The position numbers and the translations under genes are program-made. From Nocardia suismassiliense (GTDB lineage Bacteria > Actinomycetota > Actinomycetes > Mycobacteriales > Mycobacteriaceae), in assembly GCF_900269665.1 (NCBI RefSeq), contig NZ_LT985363.1, positions 24,664 through 88,663 on the forward strand: a stretch of 64,000 nt of DNA, written 5' to 3'. Numbering within the stretch: the first letter of the stretch is position 1; the number at the start of each line of letters is the position of its first letter. Of this stretch, positions 25,698-33,732 are shown in pieces. The notes below the pieces were generated by a model, which did no database searches, had not been told where the DNA came from, and saw nothing but the letters and a program-made list of their open reading frames with translations.

Positions 25698-25717
25698 CTT
25701 GAATGCTAGCATTCAAG
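25698..25717. promoter_or_regulatory. Perfect 20-bp palindrome, candidate operator
   Basis: CTTGAATGCTAGCATTCAAG, identical on both strands, in the 399-base region between the dnaB operon (minus) and the small gene at 26004 (plus). The symmetry and position fit a dimeric repressor site controlling one or both directions. A related imperfect element occurs at 32480-32499. Confidence 0.6.
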
Positions 25718-26003
25718 TGTTCCGGGGCGAGGGTGACGGGTTGGCCTACTTCCCATCCCCTCCAAGCACCACCTGGTCACCGCTGCAACGGCGCAGCGGG
25801 GAGCGGCGGGCAACGTGGCCCGCCCAAGGGCACCGGCGCCCCTCCATCCGACCGCCCTCGCCCTGGTCACACCGCAGCCGGCTCACACAAGGCCGGGCAG
25901 ACATGCGCTCAGCCGATCGCAGGCACCCATCTATCCGACGATCTACGCGCATTCGCGCACGAGGCTGCCGCGCACACGATCCAAATCCCACACAGGAGGA
26001 CCC

Positions 26004-26093
26004 GTGCTCGTTTTCGGGCTCGTTCTCATCGCCGTCCTCGCGCACGTATCCGCGCTGGTGAAGGCGGCCATTTACACCATCACCACTCACTGA
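26004..26093 (+). CDS. Small single-helix membrane peptide (29 aa)
   Basis: GTG start four bases after AGGAGG. The product begins MLVFGLVLIAVLAHVSALV and is hydrophobic over residues 2-23, one membrane helix. It is too short for domain assignment. The strong ribosome site and clean helix favour a real micro-protein. A toxin-like or regulatory membrane peptide is possible but not shown. A secreted-protein gene follows 57 bases later. Confidence 0.5.
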   Translation: MLVFGLVLIAVLAHVSALVKAAIYTITTH

Positions 26094-26150
26094 CAAGACC
26101 AAACACGAACCACTCCAACACCTTTCAGCACGACAAGAGGAGAGGGAGCC

Positions 26151-26552
26151 ATGATGCCCATCAGACTCACCGCTGTCGTCTCTGCGGCCGCTTCACTCGC
26201 GCTCGCGCTGGCCGGGCCCGCTTGCGCTGAGCCGGTCGAGGCCCAGCGTGGGCCGAAGCGCTGCACGGGGGCGACCGGATCACAAGTGTGCCTGCGGGTC
26301 TGGGACGAATCAGGCAACCTCATGGTCCAGCCGTCCGGCGACTATCGCGACTACGCAATCGAGGCCACCGACGCGAAGAACCGCTTCGGCAATACCACCT
26401 CATACCGCGATCCGATGACTCGCGCGAACCGCATTGTCGACTTGGGGCCTCTCATCGCCATGACCATCCGCGCACGAGGCGTCGCCCGCATCGGAGCACC
26501 CGATTCCGCGGATCGCAGCGAATGGCTCACCGTCCACTGGCCCCTCCCATAG
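26151..26552 (+). CDS. Small secreted protein (133 aa)
   Basis: It has a clear signal peptide: MMPIRL, a hydrophobic Ala/Leu core and probable cleavage after ACA near residue 26. The mature part of about 107 residues has two Cys (38 and 47) that could form a disulphide, and beta-rich content. ATG at 26151, or the second ATG at 26154, after AGGAGAGGGAG. Exported by Sec. Function unknown. Confidence 0.75.
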   Translation: MMPIRLTAVVSAAASLALALAGPACAEPVEAQRGPKRCTGATGSQVCLRVWDESGNLMVQPSGDYRDYAIEATDAKNRFGNTTSYRDPMTRANRIVDLGPLIAMTIRARGVARIGAPDSADRSEWLTVHWPLP

Positions 26553-26716
26553 CACGAGGAGCATCGGAAGCTCCGCCGCGATCCACACCGCCGGTGTCGA
26601 TCGGGCGCCCATGCTCCGCGTCGGCCTGCTATCTCCTGAAGTCACCCCCGCGATTCAGCGCCCACACCGAAGGACAGGCTGGCCGTTCCGCTCATCCACA
26701 CGACGAGAGATCTCCC

Positions 26717-27187
26717 ATGACTACCGCATACGCTGCACACACCCCGCTCGCCGGTTCAGCGCCGGTCACGCCCACACGGACTCTGCCGACCAAACAGGTG
26801 ACACTCCGGCAGGCCGTTCCCACCCCGCATGGGGTACTTCCTCCCGGAACCACCGTCGCCGCAACGGTGACGCCCTACGAGCGAGGGTGGCGTTGGAGGC
26901 TGCACCTGAGCGACCCGGGCGGTGAGCCTTACACCATCGACGGTGTCGACCCCGAAGCGATCAGGGGCCGCTATCAGACGCGGGACAACGCAATCAGCCG
27001 AGCCGTCGCATTCGAGGAGTACGGATTCGCTCGCGACGGCCTCGGGTACGCCCCCAGCCAAGCCTTTCGGTTCGTGTCCCAGCGCTGCAAGAAGGACCCG
27101 AAAACCCTGCGGGACTGGGGATTCCATCAGCTCGACGCCTTGCCAGCCGATGCAGCTGATACGGCGGCCGGCGAGCGGTCGACATGA
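26717..27187 (+). CDS. Hypothetical protein (156 aa), overlapping gene chain
   Basis: Not recognised. Residues 27-75 read as beta strands and 80-140 as helices, ending with KKDPKTLRDWGFHQLD. Probably cytosolic. Its stop overlaps the next start as ATGA. First of four genes linked by such overlaps up to 28156. Confidence 0.65.
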   Translation: MTTAYAAHTPLAGSAPVTPTRTLPTKQVTLRQAVPTPHGVLPPGTTVAATVTPYERGWRWRLHLSDPGGEPYTIDGVDPEAIRGRYQTRDNAISRAVAFEEYGFARDGLGYAPSQAFRFVSQRCKKDPKTLRDWGFHQLDALPADAADTAAGERST

Positions 27188-27570
27188 GCACCGCGATCGC
27201 GCAGGAGTCCGAGGTGGCCTCCTGCGATCACACGCCCCGAGAGTTGCGCACCGCGGTCAGCCGCCTATCCCGCGACAGCGGGCTCTTCGACCGCGCACTG
27301 TCGTCCAACGCCCGAAGTCCCAAACAGCGCCTCAAGGCAGCCAGCGAGTGCGGCATCGCCATGACCGAACTGGTCCAATCTCTTCGCCAGTGCGTCGACG
27401 ACCCGGCGCTGGCACCGGAGCTACGCGAACTCATCCACGCGCTGATCACCCCGTTGGCCACCCTCGACGACAGCCCCGCCGATCAGCCAGCCTCGAGTTC
27501 GCCACCGTGCCCAGCTCCTCCCGTCAGGAGGACTCGACCGGATACCAACCCAGAGGGGCGCGAGGGATGA
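27184..27570 (+). CDS. Hypothetical helical protein (128 aa)
   Basis: Not recognised. About 95 helical residues (RELRTAVSRLSRDSG onward) are followed by a Pro/Ser-rich tail. The start and the stop both overlap neighbours by four bases. Confidence 0.6.
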   Translation: MSTAIAQESEVASCDHTPRELRTAVSRLSRDSGLFDRALSSNARSPKQRLKAASECGIAMTELVQSLRQCVDDPALAPELRELIHALITPLATLDDSPADQPASSSPPCPAPPVRRTRPDTNPEGREG

Positions 27571-27782
27571 GCCCTTCCATCTTGGCGGGCAGATCGCGCG
27601 CGACCGTGCCGACCCCAGAGATCGGGAGCCGCTTCTCGAGCCCTGGTGATGTGGCGCATTCATCACCACGATTTCACCCAGTGCTTCCGACGTCGTTGGA
27701 CTTCGTCGAATGCCGGATTCGCGATCACCAACCGCGTCCTGAACAATCAGGATTCCGCTCCATAGAAGGGAGCTGCCCATGA
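27567..27782 (+). CDS. Small hypothetical protein (71 aa)
   Basis: A 71-residue frame that overlaps the upstream stop and the downstream start by ATGA. Composition is Ser/Pro/Arg-rich and no fold is obvious. It is supported mainly by the two exact overlaps, so it may instead serve as a translational bridge. Confidence 0.4.
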   Translation: MSPSILAGRSRATVPTPEIGSRFSSPGDVAHSSPRFHPVLPTSLDFVECRIRDHQPRPEQSGFRSIEGSCP

Positions 27783-28156
27783 CCACCATCGACCGCGCCA
27801 GCCACGACCAGGCAAGCTCCTTGGAAGCCACCGCACTGATCGGCCCGGTGCGCTGTTATCCGCAGATTCTGCGGGTCGCCGCTGAACTCGCGAGCAGCGG
27901 GCACCAGGTGCTTCCGCCGATCGCGTCGATAGTCGGCGTCCACCTGGGACCGCTCACCGACCGAATCGATCGACTACAACGACATCTCATCGATCTCGCT
28001 GACCGGGTCCTTGTCGTTACCGACGAGCACTGCGTCTACGACCAACCCACCCGTGACTACGTCGACTATGCACTGGCAAGCGGCAAGGATGTCACCCGCC
28101 ACAGGCGATCTGCGGACTCTGATCAGTTCGATGCCACGATGAAGGTGCTGCACTGA
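27779..28156 (+). CDS. Nucleoside 2-deoxyribosyltransferase/DUF4406-like protein (125 aa)
   Basis: A small alpha/beta protein. The layout of GPVRCYPQILRVAAELASSG (23-42), GHQVLPPI, then LADRVLVVTD and an acidic YVDYALASGKDV helix resembles the Rossmann-like deoxyribosyltransferase/SLOG-type folds often encoded by actinophages. The assignment rests on pattern only; the catalytic Glu is not certain. An AGAAGGGAG ribosome site precedes the ATG. Last gene of the overlapping chain. Confidence 0.45.
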   Translation: MTTIDRASHDQASSLEATALIGPVRCYPQILRVAAELASSGHQVLPPIASIVGVHLGPLTDRIDRLQRHLIDLADRVLVVTDEHCVYDQPTRDYVDYALASGKDVTRHRRSADSDQFDATMKVLH

Positions 28157-28230
28157 CCCGCAGCACAGCAGGAACGTTCACAGCAACCGACATCGTCCGA
28201 ATGTCGGTACCGTCAATTAAGTTGTGCCGT

Positions 28231-28854
28231 ATGGACTTTGCCCCTCAACGCGCGGTGGCTGTCGACACGCTTGCGGGTTCGACCGCGCCGGACGGGATAG
28301 GCATCCGCGCCGACCAACTGCCGCCGAGCACGCACGGTTCCAATTTGCGGGCCGTGGTCTCTGCGGCGGTGGGGGACGCGCTGAGAATTCCGGTCTGCGC
28401 GGCCGCCGGTGATCGGTGCGAGATCTGCGGAGCGGAGTCGAGGTCGAGCGGCAGAGCGCGGCGTCCCGCCTGCCACGAGAAATGGGAGTTCGAGTTCCGC
28501 GAGGGGCGACCGGTGCAGCGCTTGGCGCGGTTGGTCGCGCTGTGCACAGGATGCCATGAGGTTCAACACGCCGGCTATGCGCGCGTGCAGCGGCGCGAGC
28601 ACGAGGTCGTGCGACGGCTGTGCACCCTCAACGGCTGGACCGCCGAGCAAGCCCACGCTGACTTGGCACGTGCGGATGCGCGGTGCGCCGCGCTGGATGC
28701 CTTCTCATGGGATCTGGACTTGTCGGTGCTGCGCGGACAGCTGGTGCTCGAGGAGTACGCCGAGCTGATGGTTCCAGCCGAGGAGCGGGCACGGCTGGGC
28801 AATTCGTATTTCCGGCTTCCCGCCTCGACGACAGCGGTGCTGGCGTCGCGCTGA
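28231..28854 (+). CDS. HNH-like nuclease/zinc protein
   Basis: 207 residues (ATG at 28201 would add 10). The central region has CEICG, then RRPACHEKWEF and LCTGCHEVQHAGYA, the pattern of a zinc-stabilised HNH (beta-beta-alpha-metal) nuclease in which CxxC pairs hold zinc and His residues bind the catalytic metal. The C-terminal third is helical. HNH proteins nick or cut DNA in restriction, phage and intein contexts. The gene stands alone. Neither start has a good ribosome site; an AT-rich TCAATTAAGT just upstream of 28231 may be promoter, giving a nearly leaderless message. Confidence 0.75.
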   Translation: MDFAPQRAVAVDTLAGSTAPDGIGIRADQLPPSTHGSNLRAVVSAAVGDALRIPVCAAAGDRCEICGAESRSSGRARRPACHEKWEFEFREGRPVQRLARLVALCTGCHEVQHAGYARVQRREHEVVRRLCTLNGWTAEQAHADLARADARCAALDAFSWDLDLSVLRGQLVLEEYAELMVPAEERARLGNSYFRLPASTTAVLASR

Positions 28855-29042
28855 TCGGCACGGGGTAGGAGAAGTGTGCGGGGACGGTTCGGTGGGTGCT
28901 GAGGCCATAGCGCGTGCGGCGACCAGCACACTGCCGGTGGGTGTTCGGTGCTGGATTCGAGTAGTCGACCGCGACGATCGGTGTCAACCGCTTCCGCTGC
29001 CACGCTCGTGTTGGTGGAAGCCACGCACCGACGGAGGACACA

Positions 29043-29591
29043 GTGGTCGAACAATCTTCTGCCGATCCCCCGGCTGACCATCCGGGCCTCGATGAGCGGC
29101 TGCATCGGGAGTTCGCCGCGAACACCGCACGGGTGATCGAGCAGATCACCCAGAGCCTCAGCGGTTCCGACAGTGGCAAGCTGCCTGACCTGTGGAGCGA
29201 GGTCTCTCGGCTCGCTAACGCGCAGGCGCTGCGCTCTGCTGATGTGCTCGTCACCGCCGAGGAGCCCAACGACGTGCTCGACCCACAGCGCCTGGGAGAC
29301 CTAACTCGGGCCCACATAAACGAGACCACACGCGCCGAACTGAGACGATTCCTCGACAGTGTCCCGTCCGGAAAAGACCTCACCGCAGTAGGCGACCAGG
29401 TCGACAGGCCCGCAGCGTCCACGACGTTGCCCGACGGCTTGTCCCGACAGCTCGCCGCAGCCGCGCGCGGGCACAGCTCCACCAGCGGAGCTCGTTCATC
29501 GGCCGCCTCGCCGCCACCACTGCCGCAGCGAGACAGTGGGCCTGACGTCGATGAAGCAGTACCAGTAACTGACAGCTGCGAAGGATTGTGA
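29043..29591 (+). CDS. Hypothetical helical protein (182 aa)
   Basis: GTG start after GGAGGA. Residues 15-125 are predicted helical (RVIEQITQSLSG and neighbours). The last 50 residues are Ser/Pro-rich and disordered. Not recognised. It precedes the 672-residue gene by seven bases, so the two are almost certainly co-expressed and may form a complex. Confidence 0.65.
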   Translation: MVEQSSADPPADHPGLDERLHREFAANTARVIEQITQSLSGSDSGKLPDLWSEVSRLANAQALRSADVLVTAEEPNDVLDPQRLGDLTRAHINETTRAELRRFLDSVPSGKDLTAVGDQVDRPAASTTLPDGLSRQLAAAARGHSSTSGARSSAASPPPLPQRDSGPDVDEAVPVTDSCEGL

Positions 29592-29598
29592 GCTGACA

Positions 29599-31617
29599 AT
29601 GACCGACCCCGTCAAAGGTTCCAGGTTCGGCGACGTCGAGCTCGAAGCCGCTGAGCCTGAGCTCACCCGCGAGCAATTCCGATCGGAGCTGCTCACGCTG
29701 CACGCGAAACTTCTCGCTTCCCCCGATCCGTTTGATCGCGAACGTCGACGCCGGTTCTGGTTCGAGGTGGGTGAGCAGATCGCCCGTCTCGACGATGTAC
29801 TCACCGCCGGAGCGGTCCTGGATGATCTCGGGCAGATCCGGCGAGCGAAGGCTGTGCTGCAGGTGCTGCGCCATGGAGCGACCGCGACCGATCCGTGGAC
29901 GGTCGTCACTGACTCCGCCCTCGACCCTGCTGACTGGCTGCGCAGCCAGTCCGTGCGGCCACCCCTTGCAGGATCCGACTACGCCTTCGACAGCGCGATG
30001 GACCTGATCGACGCGGTCTACGAATTATCGGACCAGGTAACGGGTTTTCGTCACGCGTCCCCTGAAGCCGAGCTCGCCGAAGAACCCTCCATCCTCGCGC
30101 TGGGCCGCCAGATCCTGGCCAACCTCGACAACCCGCAGGTCGTGTTGCACGACGAAGCTGCCCAGCGAATCCGGGTGGCCATCACGATGATGCTCGACGG
30201 TGGGGAGTCCCGGTTTTTGTGGGAGCGGATCTCGGTCAACGACACCGATCCGGACCTGTTTACGCACTGGCGGCGCCACACTCTCGACTATCGCAGCAGC
30301 GACTGGGTGACCGCGACCGGCGGACCAGAGCGCTTCCCCGATATGCCGTGGTTGTCGAAAGTCCCTGACTACCACCGGCCCCCGCTGAAGAGCCGCGACG
30401 AGTTCGACGTCGCGTTGATCGATTTGGTTGAACACCTGCGTGTAATCGCTCCCGCGGAGGCTGATGGAGCGCTGTCAGCGGCGCAACGTTATTGGGATGT
30501 TCGGTTCGTTGACCTGGTCGGCAGCATCGCCGCGACGATGCGTCAACATGACCGCTTTCTCAGCGCGATCACCGTTGCCCACGGCGAACGGATGCTGGCC
30601 GTGCTCTACCAACAGGAATGGCCTGGACTGCATCCCGGTGAGGTTGCCGACATAGTCGGTGACCCCATCGAATTCGAGGATTGGCGCGTGACCCGCAACC
30701 GCCGGCTGGCTGACAGCGCGGTCTTGCAACGTAGCCTGTTCGACAGCCTGATGAGCCATGGGCGCTACCCCGGAGACGTCGACGCGGTCAGTCCGCTGCG
30801 ATCGCGCGGGCAGCTCGGAGGGTATCTGACCCGGATGGCGCGCAAGGCGTTCTTCACCCCCAACGGACCCGAATTCGACCACCTGGCACGAATTGTGCTG
30901 CGCACAGCGCGCACCGACCTGTTCACCCCCACGGAAACAGCACAGATCGAAGCGTCCGTGGCCATGTTGGGCATGCGAAAAGAACTGACATTGGGTGACG
31001 GCACGCCCCCTGCCGAGATCGCAATTCGCAGCACGCTGTTCCAGCGTTACGTGGACCGTGGCGACCAGACCACTCAGCGTCTCGATGAGCAGTTCCGCCG
31101 CCTCGCGCCGGGCCTGGCGCCATACCGGCCCTTCGCACAGGATCACACCTACCCGTTGCTGTCTCGGCACGCCGTGATCGCCGCAGTCGACACCCTCGCC
31201 GTCCTGCACCGCGCCCACGACTATCTTGAACCCGCCGAGTTCAATCGCACGTTCCGCTCCCTCGCCGAGTCTGCGGTGTTCACCCTGGGTCACGACAATC
31301 AGTTCGCCGAACATGAGCGAACAGGTCTCGAGATCGCGATAGCGGCAAGTGCCGCAGGGGAAATGCTTCCTCTCGCCTACGCCAGCGACCTCGGCCTCAA
31401 CCCCTCGGTCCTTGCCGTGTGGCAGATGGCGCGCGAGCTCGCTACTTCACCTACCGCCGATCGCAGCAACCACAGAGAACCGGCCTTGGTCGCCGGTTTG
31501 ACCGCGGCGACTTTGGGCCGAGCTGGTGCCTCCGCCGAGATGGCCCACAGGGATACAAGCATCGAAGTCACGCCAGCCATCGAACTCACGCCAGCGTCCC
31601 CGGATCTAGCTCCCTGA
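29599..31617 (+). CDS. Large hypothetical protein (672 aa)
   Basis: Not recognised. Almost entirely helical and charged, without signal peptide, membrane segment or nucleotide-binding loop that I can see. Trp/Arg-rich patches such as RRRRFWFEVGEQ and HWRRHTLDYRSSDW stand out. The C-terminal 50 residues are low-complexity. It is paired with the 29043 gene. It could be a structural or scaffold protein. The end overlaps the convergent 31606 gene by 12 bases. Confidence 0.7.
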   Translation: MTDPVKGSRFGDVELEAAEPELTREQFRSELLTLHAKLLASPDPFDRERRRRFWFEVGEQIARLDDVLTAGAVLDDLGQIRRAKAVLQVLRHGATATDPWTVVTDSALDPADWLRSQSVRPPLAGSDYAFDSAMDLIDAVYELSDQVTGFRHASPEAELAEEPSILALGRQILANLDNPQVVLHDEAAQRIRVAITMMLDGGESRFLWERISVNDTDPDLFTHWRRHTLDYRSSDWVTATGGPERFPDMPWLSKVPDYHRPPLKSRDEFDVALIDLVEHLRVIAPAEADGALSAAQRYWDVRFVDLVGSIAATMRQHDRFLSAITVAHGERMLAVLYQQEWPGLHPGEVADIVGDPIEFEDWRVTRNRRLADSAVLQRSLFDSLMSHGRYPGDVDAVSPLRSRGQLGGYLTRMARKAFFTPNGPEFDHLARIVLRTARTDLFTPTETAQIEASVAMLGMRKELTLGDGTPPAEIAIRSTLFQRYVDRGDQTTQRLDEQFRRLAPGLAPYRPFAQDHTYPLLSRHAVIAAVDTLAVLHRAHDYLEPAEFNRTFRSLAESAVFTLGHDNQFAEHERTGLEIAIAASAAGEMLPLAYASDLGLNPSVLAVWQMARELATSPTADRSNHREPALVAGLTAATLGRAGASAEMAHRDTSIEVTPAIELTPASPDLAP

Positions 31618-32274
31618 GTTTCCAGAGCCCTCTGCACGCGACGGGTGTTCTGTCGAGGCGAGCCCCTCGGCCAGGTCTTCGTAAACCGCGGAGAACCCCC
31701 CAGCGAGTTCGGAGGCACGGACCAGCCCTCGGCGCAGATCTTCGGGCACTTGCGACCGGTAGGCGAGGTCCGCCGAAGCGGCCTTGAGCCACTTACCCAG
31801 CTGCGCGATCCGCAACAGCAGCGAGCGCAGCTCGCCCGCTTTCAACCCCGCGCCAGGTGAAGCCGGGCGGCGCTGATAGTGCTCGGTCAACGACAACGTT
31901 GTCACCACCACGTCAGCGATCTGAGGCCGGCCAACACTGGCAGCAAGGGCGTTGGCCGCCGCTGTCGCTGCCCGTAACGCCATCCCGGCGTGAAGGCCCA
32001 GCCGCATGAGGTCGTCGGTGGAATCCATCGCCTCCCGAAATGCCTGGTGCAGTCGTACAACCGTTGCCTGACTCGTCGCGGAGCGGCGCCACCAGCGCGG
32101 CGGGGGCGGATTCAGTATCGGACCCAAAATCGTAAACGCGTGCTCCACGCGTCGACGAGCGCTCTCGATCTCGGGTGCCACCGCTGCGACAGTTGCCGTG
32201 TGCGTGCCCGTCACAACGCCGGTGGGCCGCTCACCCCGGCCGGTGTTGCCGTCGCGGCGCGGGCTGCCGGCCAC
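31606..32274 (-). CDS. Hypothetical helical protein (222 aa)
   Basis: Not recognised. Residues 30-205 are helical, including Ala-rich helices (AGMALRAATAAANALAASV). Pro-rich PNPPPPRWWRR near 55 is a likely loop. GTG start at 32274 without a strong ribosome site; an internal start is possible. It overlaps the 3' end of the convergent 672-residue gene by 12 bases. It shares a 366-base divergent region with the 32641 gene. Confidence 0.55.
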   Translation of the reverse strand: MAGSPRRDGNTGRGERPTGVVTGTHTATVAAVAPEIESARRRVEHAFTILGPILNPPPPRWWRRSATSQATVVRLHQAFREAMDSTDDLMRLGLHAGMALRAATAAANALAASVGRPQIADVVVTTLSLTEHYQRRPASPGAGLKAGELRSLLLRIAQLGKWLKAASADLAYRSQVPEDLRRGLVRASELAGGFSAVYEDLAEGLASTEHPSRAEGSGNSGS

Positions 32275-32479
32275 TGTAATTCCCCCATCTGTTGGTCGTG
32301 CCGATCAGCGTAATGCGGCGCGGACAGCTCAGGGCAGCGACGGTGTCGAGAAGTTCTGCGCCGGTCCTGTGGAGACAGACCGACACCCCGACTGGGCTCG
32401 CAGATGTCGGTTGAGGCGGGTGGCCGCGCGGTGAGGCCATCGGGATAGACGAGCCTGTAGCTCTTCCGGCCGACGCACG

Positions 32480-32499
32480 CTAGCATTATGGAATTCTAG
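32480..32499. promoter_or_regulatory. Imperfect inverted repeat CTAG-N-ATT-N4-AAT-N-CTAG
   Basis: CTAGCATTATGGAATTCTAG in the divergent region before the 32641 gene. It shares GCTAGCATT with the perfect palindrome at 25698. Candidate operator, possibly for the same regulator. Confidence 0.4.
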
Positions 32500-32640
32500 T
32501 CTCTCAGGATCGGGTATCCGCCTCGACACGAAACTCACCGTGCTCCATCGCTGACCCCTGGCGCCGAACACCAGTCCAGACCCAGCCCCAACGCTTCGAC
32601 CCACGACAAGTCAATGCCCAGAACAAAACAGGAGAACTAC

Positions 32641-33228
32641 ATGCCCATCGAGACGACATCGACGACATCGAACCCGATGTGGCCCCAGTGGCATGCGGTC
32701 GACGCAGCATTGGATCGACTGCATTCGGTGTTGATGTCCACCAGCGATCACATCACCGAGCCGATTGCCCGCTACGCCCAGTGGGCGGCCGCCGCCGTGC
32801 AGGACATCGAAACAACCGCCGCCGCACTGGATTCGGCTTCGCTGGACCTGATCGACGCCGAGGTGAAGGCGTTGCGGAATCCGCTGCCGTACTCCCGACG
32901 CAATTGGTATTCGGCGTTGGATGCCGTGTCGTGCGTGAGCGTTTCCCCGCCACTGCGGGCGTTGCTTTCCCCCGAACGCCGCGATCGGTTGACCGAGAAG
33001 CTGGGCGCCGGTGTCTGGGGGGCGGTGCTCGCCGCCACCACACAAGGCATTCGCCGGGGCGGTGACCTCGAATGGCAACTCGACATCCTGGGACGACCGT
33101 GGCGAACGGCTGGCCTGGTACTACCGCACACAGATCTGCGCCCCCTTCCGCTGACCATCACAGGGCCTACCAGACAGGAAGTGGTGCCGAGCGTGATGCG
33201 GCCCGCCGGAACGGATTTCGTGACTTAA
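32641..33228 (+). CDS. Hypothetical protein (195 aa)
   Basis: Not recognised. ATG at 32641 after AGGAGA. The first 135 residues are helical (HAVDAALDRLHSVLMS and others). The remainder contains a beta-type LPLTITGPT stretch. Soluble. Followed directly by the methyltransferase relic. Confidence 0.6.
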   Translation: MPIETTSTTSNPMWPQWHAVDAALDRLHSVLMSTSDHITEPIARYAQWAAAAVQDIETTAAALDSASLDLIDAEVKALRNPLPYSRRNWYSALDAVSCVSVSPPLRALLSPERRDRLTEKLGAGVWGAVLAATTQGIRRGGDLEWQLDILGRPWRTAGLVLPHTDLRPLPLTITGPTRQEVVPSVMRPAGTDFVT

Positions 33229-33261
33229 TGGCGAGCGGGTTCGGCGGTCGCGGGCGCACGG

Positions 33262-33480
33262 ATGGTCGGGTTGTTCGTCGGGATCGGTGGGCTCGAGCCC
33301 AGCCTCGCCCGCAACCGCTGGCAGTCCGAGCTGCTGTGCGAGATCGACGCGGGCGGGCAAGGCGCGGCGTCCCCCGCCAGGACCTGTCCAGGCCAGCCGC
33401 ACCGCGGGCATCACCAGCAAGCGCTCGGGCCTGGTCACCGACGTGTTCCGGTTGGCGTATCGCCACCGCAGATCATTCGC
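33262..33480 (+). pseudogene. Relic of a DNA cytosine-C5 methyltransferase
   Basis: Three reading frames carry consecutive pieces of a C5 methyltransferase. The first is motif I in the frame of 33262 (VGLFVGIGGLEPSLARNRWQ, then CEID). The second is PRQDLS in another frame near 33380. The third is RTAGITSKRSGLVTDVFRLA near 33400-33465. In intact enzymes the last two join as QDLS-x-AGRTAGI-x-x-x-x-SGLV-x-EVFRL. Frame changes and loss of everything after this point show a decayed gene. No cognate restriction enzyme gene is recognisable beside it. Confidence 0.75.
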
Positions 33481-33732
33481 TTTGCAGGGGCGTCTCGGCA
33501 CGAATTATGCTTCGCCCCAATATGTCTCGGCTCGGCATCCGATTTCGGCGTTGCCGAAATTTCACACCTTGTGCACCCACTCCAGGTGGGAAAGGCCACC
33601 GCTTCGTCGACGCGGAAGCCGAATAGTTCGGGAATGGCACAGCGATTTCCCGGCGCCCCCGCGATCGCATGGCCGCACCTCGCCCGTGCGTCGGCCTCGT
33701 CGACTGCAACCGATTCGGCATCAGGACTCCGC

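Noticed and set aside
28874..29077. 67-codon plus frame starting GTG after AGGAG
   Set aside because: The ribosome site is good, but the C-terminal half is non-protein-like and overlaps the better-supported start at 29043. Left out as unproven.
28628..29599. 323-codon minus-strand frame
   Set aside because: Ser/Arg-rich shadow of the HNH gene and the 29043 gene.
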